A DNA stretch of 64,000 nt from Cyanobacteria bacterium SIG30 (GTDB lineage: Bacteria; Cyanobacteriota; Vampirovibrionia; Gastranaerophilales; Gastranaerophilaceae). The notes below the pieces were generated by a model. It was given only the letters and a program-made list of their open reading frames with translations, made no database searches and had not been told where the DNA came from. The stretch is taken from the NCBI GenBank assembly GCA_015152475.1, contig SUTW01000005.1, positions 89,518 through 153,517 of the forward strand. Direction: 5' to 3'. Positions 43,527 through 52,589 of the stretch are shown in pieces; position 1 is the stretch's first letter; each line of letters begins with the position of its first letter. The position numbers and the translations under genes were made by a program.

Positions 43527-43919
43527 ATGGTAACAGATGTAGTAGCAGATGCATTAACAAGAATTAGAAATGCTTGTATGGTTAAACACCCTACAGTATC
43601 TATTCCAGCATCAAAATTAAAAGTAGAACTTATTAAATTATTAAAAGAAGAAGGTTACGTTGAAGATTTCGAAGTTGTAAAAAATGGCGTGAAATCTGAT
43701 ATTAATGTAACTTTGAAATACGTTGACGGTGTTTCAGTTATTACTTCTTTAAAAAGAGTTTCATCTCCAGGTCTTAGAACTTATTCTAAATCTAAAAACT
43801 TACCAAAAGTTCTTGATGGTCTTGGAATTGCAGTTGTTTCAACTAGTAAAGGTTTGATGACTGACAGACGTGCTCGTCAAGAAAATCTTGGTGGCGAAAT
43901 TCTTTGTTATATCCACTAA
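43527..43919 (+). CDS. rpsH: Ribosomal protein uS8
   Basis: 130 residues. DALTRIRNACMVKHPTVSIPASKLKVE and the C-terminal GIAVVSTSKGLMTDRRARQENLGGEILCYI are canonical. The C-terminal ST-S-G-x-M-TD block binds helix 21 of 16S rRNA. Confidence 0.97.
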   Translation: MVTDVVADALTRIRNACMVKHPTVSIPASKLKVELIKLLKEEGYVEDFEVVKNGVKSDINVTLKYVDGVSVITSLKRVSSPGLRTYSKSKNLPKVLDGLGIAVVSTSKGLMTDRRARQENLGGEILCYIH

Positions 43920-43921
43920 TT

Positions 43922-43956
43922 TTTATTAAACATAATTGGTAGAAAAGTTTAATAAA
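43922..43956 (+). repeat. Hairpin in the rpsH-rplF gap
   Basis: A perfect 10-bp stem TTTATTAAAC / GTTTAATAAA with a 15-nt loop in a 69-nt gap. It is not followed by a clean T run. Confidence 0.55.
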
Positions 43957-43988
43957 GCGTTTATTATATACCACATAAGGAGATAAAA

Positions 43989-44528
43989 ATGTCTAGAATC
44001 GGTAAAACGCCCATAGTTATTCCAGATGGCGTTGATGTTCAAATTATTGATAATAAAGTTATAGCAAAAGGACCTTTAGGGGTTGAAGAAGTACAAGTTG
44101 CTAAAGAATTAAAAGTTGAAAAAGTTGATAATACTTTAGTTTTATCAAGAATTAATGACGATAAAAATTCTCGCGCTCTACATGGTCTTTCAAGAACATT
44201 GGTTGCTAATGCTGTTAATGGTGTTAAAACAGCTTTTGTTAAAAAACTTGAAATTATTGGTGTAGGTTACAGAGCAAATATGCAAGGAAAAGATTTAAAT
44301 CTTGCCTTGGGTTATTCTCACCCAGTTATTATTGAAGCTCCAGAAGGCATTAAAATTGAAGTTGAAGCTAACACAAAAATCACTGTTTCAGGTACAAATA
44401 AACAAAAAGTTGGTGATGTTTCAGCTTTAATTCGTTCAAAACGTGCTCCTGAACCTTATAAAGGCAAAGGTATTCGTTATGAAGGCGAATTTGTAAGACG
44501 TAAAGCTGGTAAAGCAGGTAAAAAATAG
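43989..44528 (+). CDS. rplF: Ribosomal protein uL6
   Basis: 179 residues. SRIGKTPIVIPDGVDV and the C-terminal RAPEPYKGKGIRYEGEFVRRKAGKAGKK are canonical. AAGGAG lies at good spacing. Confidence 0.97.
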   Translation: MSRIGKTPIVIPDGVDVQIIDNKVIAKGPLGVEEVQVAKELKVEKVDNTLVLSRINDDKNSRALHGLSRTLVANAVNGVKTAFVKKLEIIGVGYRANMQGKDLNLALGYSHPVIIEAPEGIKIEVEANTKITVSGTNKQKVGDVSALIRSKRAPEPYKGKGIRYEGEFVRRKAGKAGKK

Positions 44529-44547
44529 TTAGTTAAATTGCCAATAT

Positions 44548-44575
44548 AAACCTCTTGTGTAACAAGAATTGGTTT
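44548..44575 (+). repeat. Hairpin in the rplF-rplR gap
   Basis: AAACC/GGTTT and TCTTGT/ACAAGA stack with a 3-nt bulge and a 3-nt loop. The 3' side lies just before the rplR ribosome site (AAAGGAAAG), so it could influence translation. Confidence 0.5.
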
Positions 44576-44593
44576 TGGTGAAAGGAAAGAAAA

Positions 44594-44956
44594 ATGATTA
44601 AATCAGAAAATAAAAAAGAAAAAACAAGAAAAAGACATATTAGAGTAAGAGCAAAAATTTCAGGAACTGCTGAATATCCACGTTTAGCTGTTTATAGAAG
44701 TTTAAAACACATTTATGCTCAAATCATTGATGATGTTAAAGGAGTTACTTTAGTTAGTTCTTCTTCAAAATTAAAAGAATTGAATTTGGCTCACGGTGGA
44801 AACATTGAAAGTGCTAAAATTGTTGGTAAAGATATCGCTGAAAAAGCTATCAAAGCTGGCATCAAGGGTGTTGTATTTGATAGAGGCGGTTTCTTATTTC
44901 ACGGAAGAATTCAAGCTTTGGCTGATGCTGCAAGAGAAGCTGGTTTAGAATTCTAG
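44594..44956 (+). CDS. rplR: Ribosomal protein uL18, last gene of the operon
   Basis: 120 residues. [38 protein letters not shown] and [26 protein letters not shown] are canonical 5S rRNA-binding L18 features. It ends the operon: rpsE, rpmD, rplO and secY do not follow, and a strong terminator lies 20 nt downstream. Confidence 0.97.
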   Translation: MIKSENKKEKTRKRHIRVRAKISGTAEYPRLAVYRSLKHIYAQIIDDVKGVTLVSSSSKLKELNLAHGGNIESAKIVGKDIAEKAIKAGIKGVVFDRGGFLFHGRIQALADAAREAGLEF

Positions 44957-44976
44957 AAAATATAAAATTTATATCA

Positions 44977-45013
44977 TTAAAGGCTCTTCAAATCGAAGAG
45001 CCTTTAATTTTTT
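44977..45013 (+). terminator. Terminator of the ribosomal protein operon
   Basis: A 13-bp perfect stem TTAAAGGCTCTTC / GAAGAGCCTTTAA with a 5-nt loop and TTTTTT. It may also serve the convergent repeat-protein gene. Confidence 0.9.
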
Positions 45014-45023
45014 GCTATTAAAA

Positions 45024-45722
45024 TTATGATTCGTAATATAATGTTCTGTCAGTATTGCCAACAAATGAGTGAAAATCATATGTTTTATCAAGTTCTTTAC
45101 CACCATCTACAAATCTAACGCCTGAATGATTAATTTTAAATATGTCTTCTCCCTTGCCTCCATATAATGTATTTGCGCCAGAGTGTCCCATATTTACAAT
45201 ATCATTTCCTCTACCACCTGAAACATAATCAGATTTTGAGTTTTGTATATTTATAAAGTCGCTTCCTCTGCCACCAAAAATATCATCAACTTTGCTATTT
45301 ATAACATTTATTTTATCTTTTCCTCTGCCACCAAAAATATCATCAACTTTGCTATTTATAACATTTATTTTATCTTTTCCTCTGCCACCATTAATGTCGC
45401 CACCTTGGCTATTTATTACAGTTACTTTATCTTTTCCGCGTCCTGCATTTACTTCATTAATTGTTGAATTATAAATGCTTACGTTGTTATCTTCGTTTCC
45501 GCCATAATAATTAACACCATCCATATTATAGATACTTACTTTGCCATTTTTGTCTTCAAAAACTTTACCTTGGCTATTTTTGTCAACTGCAATAATACTT
45601 CCGTCTGATGCTTGGTAATACGTTTTGCCTTTTTCAAATTTTACATCTGGATTGCTTAAATTAATAAACAATGGACTAATTGGTTTTAATTGTTGTGGTT
45701 GTCCCCATGATTGAATACTCAT
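45024..45722 (-). CDS. GGRGxD repeat protein (RTX-like)
   Basis: 232 residues. Residues about 80-215 carry seven or more 19-residue repeats of the form GGRGKDKINVINSKVDDIF, which resemble hemolysin-type calcium-binding repeats GGxGxD. Each is followed by an extended strand, implying a beta-solenoid. There is no signal peptide; RTX proteins use an uncleaved C-terminal signal, which cannot be judged here. Two neighbouring repeats are identical at DNA level. A GGAGAGAGG ribosome site precedes the ATG. Bacterial adhesion or surface structure is possible but not shown. Confidence 0.8.
   Translation of the reverse strand: MSIQSWGQPQQLKPISPLFINLSNPDVKFEKGKTYYQASDGSIIAVDKNSQGKVFEDKNGKVSIYNMDGVNYYGGNEDNNVSIYNSTINEVNAGRGKDKVTVINSQGGDINGGRGKDKINVINSKVDDIFGGRGKDKINVINSKVDDIFGGRGSDFINIQNSKSDYVSGGRGNDIVNMGHSGANTLYGGKGEDIFKINHSGVRFVDGGKELDKTYDFHSFVGNTDRTLYYES
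45264..45377 (-). repeat. Perfect tandem duplication of 57 bp
   Basis: 45264-45320 and 45321-45377 are identical base for base, coding for two identical 19-residue repeats. A partial third, diverged copy follows. The identity implies a recent slippage or recombination event. Confidence 0.95.
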
Positions 45723-45822
45723 CTTTTCCTCTCTCCTTTTTGTGTTTGTAATACTTGTATAATTCTCTCTCTATTTATATAAGTTTTTATTTGTATAAAA
45801 ATTGTTATTTTTTTATTTAATC

Positions 45823-45853
45823 TTTTAATATTTCTTAATATTAAATATTAAAA
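45823..45853. repeat. AT-rich inverted repeat between divergent genes
   Basis: TTTTAATATTT and AAATATTAAAA form a perfect 11-bp inverted repeat with a 9-nt spacer, midway between the repeat-protein gene and corA. It may be an operator, or only AT-rich chance. Confidence 0.35.
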
Positions 45854-45930
45854 CTTGGATATTTTTTCTTGCACATTTTTTTAATGTGTAGTTTAATTGT
45901 TTTATTGAGAACTAATTTTGTGAGATAGAT

Positions 45931-46881
45931 ATGATTAAGATTTATAAAACTGACCAAGATAATAATTTGATTGAATTAGGAATCAATGAAGCACAAAGTG
46001 GTTCTTGGTTTAATTTGATTGACCCTAATGATGAGGAAATGCAAAAGGTTTCTTTAGTTCTTAATCTTGATGATAGTTTTTTAAGAAATTCTCTTGACTC
46101 AGATGAGCGTTCTCGTATTGAATTTGAAGATGGCCATCTTTTAATAATTACTAATGTTCCTATTGTTGAAGATGGTGAATTTGATACTTTGCCTCTTGGT
46201 ATTATTTTTACTCCGACCAGTTTTATAACTGTTTGTAGTCGTGAAAATAAAATTATTAAATCTTTTAACCAAGATATGGCAAAATATTTTAACACTGCTG
46301 ATAAAACACAGTTTTTATTAAGTATTCTTTTTAGAACTTCTAAGGCTTTTTTAAGATATTTAGATGCTATTTATAAAAAAAGTGAAAAAACAGAAGAAGA
46401 TTTAAGAAAAACAATGAAAAACAAAGCTCTTTTTGGATTATTTGAATTACAAAAAGCTTTGGTTTATTTTACAACTGCATTAAAAGACAATTATATGGTT
46501 TCTCAAAAACTTTTAAGATTAACTAAAGCCAGTTCGGCTTCTTCTTTATTAAAGTTTACGGAAGAAGATATTGATTTACTTGAAGATGTGATTATTGAAA
46601 ACAAGCAGGCTTTGGAAATGGTTGAGATGCATAGAAACATCTTGGAAAATATGATGGATGCGTTTGCTTCTATTATTTCAAATAATCTGAATATTGTAAT
46701 GAAAAGACTTACTTCAATTACGATTATTTTAGCAATCCCAACGATGTTTGCAAGTTTCTGGGGCATGAATGTTGATTTGCCAAATATTTCTTTTATGCCT
46801 GGATTCTTATTTGTCTTTATTATTTCAATTATTGTCGCCTTGGCTGCAGGGCTAATTTTTGCAAGAAAAGGAATGTTTTAA
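45931..46881 (+). CDS. corA: CorA-family magnesium transporter
   Basis: 316 residues. A large cytosolic N-terminal domain leads to two C-terminal membrane helices. The first helix ends with FWGMNVDLP, the GMN selectivity motif. It forms a pentameric Mg2+ (or Co2+/Ni2+) channel. The length is that of the family. The preceding GAGATAG is a moderate ribosome site. Confidence 0.93.
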   Translation: MIKIYKTDQDNNLIELGINEAQSGSWFNLIDPNDEEMQKVSLVLNLDDSFLRNSLDSDERSRIEFEDGHLLIITNVPIVEDGEFDTLPLGIIFTPTSFITVCSRENKIIKSFNQDMAKYFNTADKTQFLLSILFRTSKAFLRYLDAIYKKSEKTEEDLRKTMKNKALFGLFELQKALVYFTTALKDNYMVSQKLLRLTKASSASSLLKFTEEDIDLLEDVIIENKQALEMVEMHRNILENMMDAFASIISNNLNIVMKRLTSITIILAIPTMFASFWGMNVDLPNISFMPGFLFVFIISIIVALAAGLIFARKGMF

Positions 46882-46897
46882 TATAAAATATTTTATA

Positions 46898-48421
46898 TTA
46901 ATTATAAACAAGATTCATTGCGTTAAATATAGCTTTTACGTTAGCGCGTGCAGTATTTTTATCACATGCGCGACCAATTATATCTTGACCATTTTTGCCC
47001 ATCAAGTGAATTGTACTAATAGCACTTGCGCCTGCGCCAAAATCTTGTGCGTCAACTGCAATTTGCTCATATCCGGATAATTTTCTTTTAAATCCTGCTT
47101 TTGACAATGCATTTAGACAGGCATCAACTGGACCATTTCCGTAACCTTTAACGTCAAAATATTTGTCTTTATAGTTAAATCTTAATTCAAATGTGTCTGC
47201 TTCAACAAGAGTGAATGATAAAAATTCAAATGCACCCTTAACTTCAAGTAAGTTTTTAAAATAAATTTCAACAATTTTTTCAACAGGGACTTCACCTGTT
47301 GTTTCTGCTTCTTTTTTGATTATTGGAGTTAAGCGTATAGCTTCTTCAATTGAAATTGGGTATCCTGCTCTTGTTATAATTTCAAATACGGCTGTTTTTC
47401 CAGATTGGCTTGTAAAACCAATTCTTTCGTCTTCTTTTCTTCCAATAATTGACGGGTCAATCGCTCTATAAGCGCCTTTCTTCATATCTTTTGTCTTAAT
47501 TGCGCCGTCTTGATGTATTCCGCTTCTGTGAGCAAGTGCATCTGAACCTATTAGAGGTGCTTTTTCATGGATTGTTATATTTGACATTTGTGCAATAACA
47601 AGTGCTGTCTCATATATTTTTTCAAGATTTAAATCAAGTTCAACATCAGAATTATAAAGTGCTATTGCAACTTCATACATATTTGTGTTACCTGCGCGCT
47701 CTCCTAGACCATTTAATGAACATTCAAGTTGTGTTGCGCCTGCATAAAAGCTTTCGACAGTTGATGCTGTTGACATTCCCAAATCGTTATGGTGATGCAC
47801 AGCAATTGTTATTTCTTTTGGTAGTGCTTCATAAACCTTATTTACCATATCAACAAGTGGTTTAATTCTGTATCTTTCAACTGTGTTTGGAAGATTTATT
47901 ACATCTGCACCAGCTTTAACAATTTCTTTTAGCGTTTCAATTACAAAATCAATATTTTCTTCGCAATCTCCAAAATGTTCAACAGAAAATTGTACTTGTC
48001 CATTTTTGTTTACTTTTAATATTTCTTCTTTTGCGAATTTTACTGCATCAATTGCAATTTGTTTTGCTTCGTGCGGTTCTTTGTTTAATACATGTTTCAT
48101 ATGAAATGGACTTAGTGCTAAAAATACATGTACTCTTGGAATTGTTGCTGTTTTGATTGCGTCTATTGCTGTTTTTATATCACTTTTGACACTTCTTGCA
48201 AGTGCTGATATTACAATATTATCTGGTGCAATATTTGCAAGTTTTTGACAAGCTTCAAAATCCATATCAGAAGCACTTGGAAAGCCAACTTCGATTCCAT
48301 TTACACCGAGTTCAACTAATTTGTTAAAAACAATCTCTTTTTCTTTTATACTCCAAGGTTTTTTTAATGCCTGGTTCCCGTCTCTTAATGTTATGTCGTA
48401 AAAAAATGGTTTTCTTTTCAT
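46898..48421 (-). CDS. leuA: 2-isopropylmalate synthase
   Basis: 507 residues. It condenses acetyl-CoA with 2-oxoisovalerate, the first committed step to leucine. DITLRDGNQALKKPWS and HHHNDLGMSTAST (metal His pair) mark the catalytic barrel. SLNGLGERAGNTNMYEV and AHRSGIHQDGA follow. Residues about 390-507 form the LeuA regulatory domain (GYGNGPVDACLNALSKAG), so leucine feedback inhibition is expected. No leuB, leuC or leuD is adjacent. Confidence 0.94.
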   Translation of the reverse strand: MKRKPFFYDITLRDGNQALKKPWSIKEKEIVFNKLVELGVNGIEVGFPSASDMDFEACQKLANIAPDNIVISALARSVKSDIKTAIDAIKTATIPRVHVFLALSPFHMKHVLNKEPHEAKQIAIDAVKFAKEEILKVNKNGQVQFSVEHFGDCEENIDFVIETLKEIVKAGADVINLPNTVERYRIKPLVDMVNKVYEALPKEITIAVHHHNDLGMSTASTVESFYAGATQLECSLNGLGERAGNTNMYEVAIALYNSDVELDLNLEKIYETALVIAQMSNITIHEKAPLIGSDALAHRSGIHQDGAIKTKDMKKGAYRAIDPSIIGRKEDERIGFTSQSGKTAVFEIITRAGYPISIEEAIRLTPIIKKEAETTGEVPVEKIVEIYFKNLLEVKGAFEFLSFTLVEADTFELRFNYKDKYFDVKGYGNGPVDACLNALSKAGFKRKLSGYEQIAVDAQDFGAGASAISTIHLMGKNGQDIIGRACDKNTARANVKAIFNAMNLVYN

Positions 48422-48568
48422 GTTGTATTCTTCTTGTTTGTGATAATATTGTATTATAAAAGTTTATTTATTGACAAGGGGTTGAATAAATATTAAATTT
48501 TATTACCTTGAAAATAACTTTTAGCAATTTATATTTTTTACCCGTTTTATCTACTTGGTTAAAATAAT

Positions 48569-49144
48569 ATGATAAAAATTGACAACAATTTACGAAAAAA
48601 TTCACAATCTTTTGGCGCGCTTAATAATTTAGGCGGCAAGGCTGTTAAATTTTTCCATAAAGCTGACGATATTACAAGTGTTGGTCAAAGAGTTTTAATT
48701 GGTGCAACTGCACTTGGTCTTCAACCTTTGATTGATTTTAATAATAAAAAAGTTGATAAAAAAACCAGACAATCTTCTGCTGCAAGATCTATTGCGCGCG
48801 CAATTATTGGTACTGCAACTGGTGTTGCCGTGCGTGGTGCAACAATTAAATTTGCTGATCGTTTTGTAAAAGAAGGCAAAATCCTTGATTTTAAAATGTC
48901 TGAAAAACAAATTGCAAAAATGACAGCTAGTGGCAAGAAGGTTGTAACTTCTCTTGCTGATGCAAGCAAAGACCAAATTAAAAATTATTCTGCAACTATC
49001 GGTACTTTAATTGGTTTGGCTGTTATGATATTCACAAACTTCGCAATTGACGTGCCTGCAATAAACTGGATGCAAAATAAAATTATGGATAAAATTAATT
49101 CTGGTAAACAAAATAAGGGGGTAAACAATGTCCCTGCAAAATAG
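48569..49144 (+). CDS. Lineage-specific membrane protein with SFG motif
   Basis: 191 residues, not recognised. It begins MIKIDNNLRKNSQSFGALNNLGG, the N-rich leader plus aromatic-Gly motif also found in two other proteins here. Hydrophobic helices lie at about 45-60, 75-100 and 145-165, and NNKKVDKKTRQSSAARSIAR is a basic connecting loop. No ribosome site precedes the ATG. A TAAAAT box sits three bases before it, too close for a normal start. It overlaps the next gene by 17 nt, so the two products are probably made together. Confidence 0.75.
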   Translation: MIKIDNNLRKNSQSFGALNNLGGKAVKFFHKADDITSVGQRVLIGATALGLQPLIDFNNKKVDKKTRQSSAARSIARAIIGTATGVAVRGATIKFADRFVKEGKILDFKMSEKQIAKMTASGKKVVTSLADASKDQIKNYSATIGTLIGLAVMIFTNFAIDVPAINWMQNKIMDKINSGKQNKGVNNVPAK

Positions 49145-49697
49145 TTTATCAAAATTTGCTAATAATCTAAAAACGGGTATTTTTAATAGATATGCTAATA
49201 ATACTGATAAATTTTTATTAGATACCGCTGCAATTGGCTGGGGGCTCGCCGCCGCTGCAAATATTGTTGGTGTTACTTTTAATAAAAAAATTGACCCAAA
49301 AGAAAAGAAATATTTAATACCTCAAGAACTCGCAGATGGTGTTACAAACGTTGGTCTTTTTTATGTTTTAACCCATTCAATGATCAAGGGTGCAAGAAAA
49401 CTTGTTGATAAAGGAATTATTGATTTTGATAAATCTTTGCCACAAAAAGATATTATAAAAGCAAGACATGGCGTTGCTGCCGTTGCTTCTCTTCTTGGAG
49501 CTGTTGTATCAAGCAATATTATAACTCCAATTGTAAGAAATAATTATGCTAGTTATATGCAAAAAAGATATTTGAAAGCTGTTGCTGAAAATAAAACAGT
49601 TGGTTACACATTACCTATGTTTAAAGATAGCTATAAAAATCCTATTACAATGAATAGTTTTTTGGCCTTTACAAATAGGGGCAATCTAAAAATTTAA
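49128..49697 (+). CDS. Lineage-specific membrane protein
   Basis: 189 residues, overlapping the upstream gene by 17 nt, with an AGGGGG site inside it. Helices lie near residues 28-48, 73-92 and 112-132. FNKKIDPKEKKYLIPQELADG lies between the first two, echoing the KKxDKK loop of its partner and the EAKERF loop of the 533-residue protein at 4001-5602. No function is recognised; a terminator follows. Confidence 0.72.
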   Translation: MSLQNSLSKFANNLKTGIFNRYANNTDKFLLDTAAIGWGLAAAANIVGVTFNKKIDPKEKKYLIPQELADGVTNVGLFYVLTHSMIKGARKLVDKGIIDFDKSLPQKDIIKARHGVAAVASLLGAVVSSNIITPIVRNNYASYMQKRYLKAVAENKTVGYTLPMFKDSYKNPITMNSFLAFTNRGNLKI

Positions 49698-49711
49698 TTT
49701 ATAATAATTTT

Positions 49712-49740
49712 AAACCCAGTTAAAATAACTGGGTTTTGTT
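49712..49740 (+). terminator. Terminator after the membrane protein pair
   Basis: A perfect 11-bp stem AAACCCAGTTA / TAACTGGGTTT with an AAA loop and TTGTTTT. It lies between convergent genes and may serve glgC as well. Confidence 0.85.
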
Positions 49741-49743
49741 TTA

Positions 49744-50982
49744 TTAATTTATTATTGAATCTTTTGGAACAACGGTCACACCACCGTTTGATACATAAAA
49801 GCCTCGCCTTAAATCTTCTTCTTTGTCAAAGCCTATTTTAGTATATGGTGGTATTTCAACATTCTTATCTATTATTGCTTTGTTTATTTGCGAATATCTG
49901 CCTATTTTAACATTCTCTAAAAGGATAGAATCTGTTATATTGCTATAACTGTTTATATGTACTTTTGGTGATAATACACATCTTGCAAGACTTCCGCCTG
50001 ATATTATACAACCTTCTGAAACCAGTGAATTTTTTGCCATACCAACACGTTGATCCTCGTCCCAAACAAATTTTGCTGGTGGAAAGTTGTAGTTAAATGT
50101 TCTAAGTGGCCAATCTTTTGAATATAGGTTTAATTCTGGATTATAATCAATCAAATCCATATTTGCTTGCCAATAGCTATCAATATTACCAACATCTCTC
50201 CAATAACCACGTTCAGATTGAGTCATGCCGGGAAATTCATTTGTTGCAAAATTATAGATTTGAATTTTGTAATCATTTTTAAGCATGTTTGGTATTATAT
50301 TTTTACCAAAATCATGATTTGATGTTTCGTCTTTCGAATCTTTTGTGAGTTCTTCAACTAAAACTCTAGACTTAAATATATAATTTCCCATTGAAACAAG
50401 GCATTTTGTTGGATCGTTTGGTATTGATTTTGGTTTTGTTGTTGGCTTTTCAATAAAACCTGTCAGACGCCAATTTTCATCAACTTCAATGATTCCATAT
50501 TCGCTTGCAAGTTCAATTGGCATTGGTATTGCGGATATTGTTAAATCAGCATTTGTATTTAAATGGTAATTTAGCATTTGTTTTACATTCATTTTGTATA
50601 TGTGGTCACCACCAAATACACACACGTTTTCAAAACCATCATCAATTATTTGATTAATGTTTTGATAAACCGCGTCAGCTGTCCCCTTATACCAATTTCC
50701 GTCAGTTCTCATTTGCGCAGGAACTAAATCAACATATTGCCCTATTGATGATGCTAAATCCCAACCTCTTGAAATATGTTTATTTAAGCTGTCTGATTTA
50801 TATTGCGTTAAAACTTTTATTTTATAAAATCCTGAGTTTACAAAATTATTTAATACGAAATCAATAATTCTATATCTTCCACCAAATGGAACTGCTGGTT
50901 TTGCTCTGTCGCGAGTTAATGGATATAGCCTTTTGCCTTGTCCACCCGCCAAAACCATGGTTAAAATTTTCTCTGTAATCAT
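49744..50982 (-). CDS. glgC: Glucose-1-phosphate adenylyltransferase GlgC
   Basis: 412 residues. It makes ADP-glucose for glycogen synthesis. The N-terminal nucleotidyltransferase has MVLAGGQGKRLYPLTRDRAKPAVPFGGRYRIIDF and FGGDHIYKMN; TGFIEKP and QSERGYWRDVG follow. The C-terminal left-handed beta-helix (about 300-412) has hexapeptide-like repeats. AAGGATT precedes the ATG. An exported GH13 gene lies just upstream on the same strand. Its presence agrees with a glycogen-storing lineage. Confidence 0.97.
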   Translation of the reverse strand: MITEKILTMVLAGGQGKRLYPLTRDRAKPAVPFGGRYRIIDFVLNNFVNSGFYKIKVLTQYKSDSLNKHISRGWDLASSIGQYVDLVPAQMRTDGNWYKGTADAVYQNINQIIDDGFENVCVFGGDHIYKMNVKQMLNYHLNTNADLTISAIPMPIELASEYGIIEVDENWRLTGFIEKPTTKPKSIPNDPTKCLVSMGNYIFKSRVLVEELTKDSKDETSNHDFGKNIIPNMLKNDYKIQIYNFATNEFPGMTQSERGYWRDVGNIDSYWQANMDLIDYNPELNLYSKDWPLRTFNYNFPPAKFVWDEDQRVGMAKNSLVSEGCIISGGSLARCVLSPKVHINSYSNITDSILLENVKIGRYSQINKAIIDKNVEIPPYTKIGFDKEEDLRRGFYVSNGGVTVVPKDSIIN

Positions 50983-51036
50983 AATTTAATCCTTATTTAT
51001 TTTATTAAATCATATTTTAAATAATCTGGCAAAAGA

Positions 51037-52584
51037 TTATCTTTTTTTGTTGCTAATCAGGTAAACTTGAATTTCAGAAGGCTTAAGAGTTGTGGTTAAG
51101 TTTTTTGTTTTGAAGTCAGGTTCGGTATCTGATTTTATTAAAATTATTGTTGCTTTATTTTTTATGTTTTTTAGTTTTACTTTAGTTTTTATAGTTTCTT
51201 TATTACTTAAATTTCCAATAACTATAATAAAATCTTGTTTATTATTTTTTGTATATGCAAATGTATTTGGGTTTGATGTTTTCAAAATATTAAAATTTGG
51301 ATTTTTAATTATTTTATCTGTCCAGTTTTTAAAATGTATTGCCTTTTTTACATCTTCGTATAAATCATTATATTTTCCACCTGGTGCTTTTGAAAAATTA
51401 AATATATCCATTTTGCCTTTATGAACAAAATAATATTCATCATCCGTTTCACTATATAATGCTTTTTGATTTGTATAACTATGATTAAAATCATCACCAG
51501 TTGGTATTCCATCAAGAAAATAAGGATTTACCGGCAAAGTTACAGAAAGCCAAGTGTACATTTCGCTTCTGCCTTTTGTTCCATTTAAAGTTGGACTTTG
51601 TTCGTCATGTGTAACAAAAGATGATATTGTTGATTTGTTATAATTGAATTTTTTTAGAATTTTTCTTTCTTTTTTTAATATTTTATTTAAGTCTTTTGCT
51701 TTGTTTATGTTTTTGACTAAACCATATTCTCCGTAATACCCATCAAAACCTGCGTCTAATAAATCTTTTACACTTGTGTAAAAATTTTGTGCTTTTGTTG
51801 GATTTGTCCAAGAAGGGCTTGCTTCTGCTAGGAATAAAAATTGTGAATCTTTTACTCTTGCATATTTTATAAGTTCACTCCAGAATTCTTTTGGTTTAAT
51901 CCCTGCAACATCAGCTCTTATTCCATCAGCACCAAGCTCTTGTGTCATGTCAATAAAACTTTTATAGCCATCTAGCACATCTTTATTTAAGCTTTTACCA
52001 TTATATATTTTGAATAATCTAATATCTGTCCAATCGGATGGCACTATTGTTTGACCATTTTGATCTCTTAAAAATAATTCTTTGTTTTGTAGCGAAAAAT
52101 CATATGAACCCGCACAAGGCATATCAATTATGATTTTTAGCCCTTTTTTGTGTGCTTCTTCAATAAAAATTTTTGCTTCATCAAAAACATTTAAGTCATT
52201 ATCTGGTTCATCGAATTGTGGATTTACCGTGTTAAAACTATCCATTGCATATAAGCTTCCTGCTGTTCCAAGTGCTTTTAGTTTCCCTGTTTTTGTTATT
52301 GGAAGCAAATATATTGTATTAAAGCCCATTGATTTTATTTCATCTAATTTATTTACGGCATTTATAAATGTGCCTCTTTTTTCGCCTGCATATTTGTCTA
52401 TAATGCCATCATTATTTAAATCAACTGCACCAAAATTTCTTATATTTATTGCATACATTATAGATTTATTATTGATAAATAAATCTCTTAAATTATTTTT
52501 TTCTATGCCATCTTCGGCATTTGCAACCCCTGTAAATAATAGAAAAGTTAAACAAATTGTTTTTATTATTTTATTTTTTAACAT
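51037..52584 (-). CDS. Exported GH13 alpha-amylase-family glycosidase
   Basis: 515 residues. The signal peptide ends about residue 23 (FTGVANA). The barrel has the GH13 triad: nucleophile Asp in GIRADVAG (about 224), acid/base Glu in FLAEASPSW (about 253) and the third Asp in FVTHDEQS (about 326). Near residue 54 DLNNDGIID is an EF-hand-type calcium loop. A short C-terminal beta domain follows (about 440-515). It should cut alpha-glucans outside the cytoplasm. The ATG has no Shine-Dalgarno and lies 7 nt from a minus-strand TATAAT, so the mRNA may be leaderless. The promoter is one half of a perfect palindrome shared with pgpH. Confidence 0.92.
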   Translation of the reverse strand: MLKNKIIKTICLTFLLFTGVANAEDGIEKNNLRDLFINNKSIMYAINIRNFGAVDLNNDGIIDKYAGEKRGTFINAVNKLDEIKSMGFNTIYLLPITKTGKLKALGTAGSLYAMDSFNTVNPQFDEPDNDLNVFDEAKIFIEEAHKKGLKIIIDMPCAGSYDFSLQNKELFLRDQNGQTIVPSDWTDIRLFKIYNGKSLNKDVLDGYKSFIDMTQELGADGIRADVAGIKPKEFWSELIKYARVKDSQFLFLAEASPSWTNPTKAQNFYTSVKDLLDAGFDGYYGEYGLVKNINKAKDLNKILKKERKILKKFNYNKSTISSFVTHDEQSPTLNGTKGRSEMYTWLSVTLPVNPYFLDGIPTGDDFNHSYTNQKALYSETDDEYYFVHKGKMDIFNFSKAPGGKYNDLYEDVKKAIHFKNWTDKIIKNPNFNILKTSNPNTFAYTKNNKQDFIIVIGNLSNKETIKTKVKLKNIKNKATIILIKSDTEPDFKTKNLTTTLKPSEIQVYLISNKKR

Positions 52585-52589
52585 GTGAT

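Noticed and set aside
45264..45377. CRISPR-like direct repeat
   Set aside because: The 57-bp units are contiguous, have no spacers and stay in frame within a coding gene.
45243..45474. Repeat-containing plus-strand frames over the GGRGxD gene
   Set aside because: The repeats merely mirror those of the minus-strand gene, whose translation gives the meaningful GGRGxD pattern.
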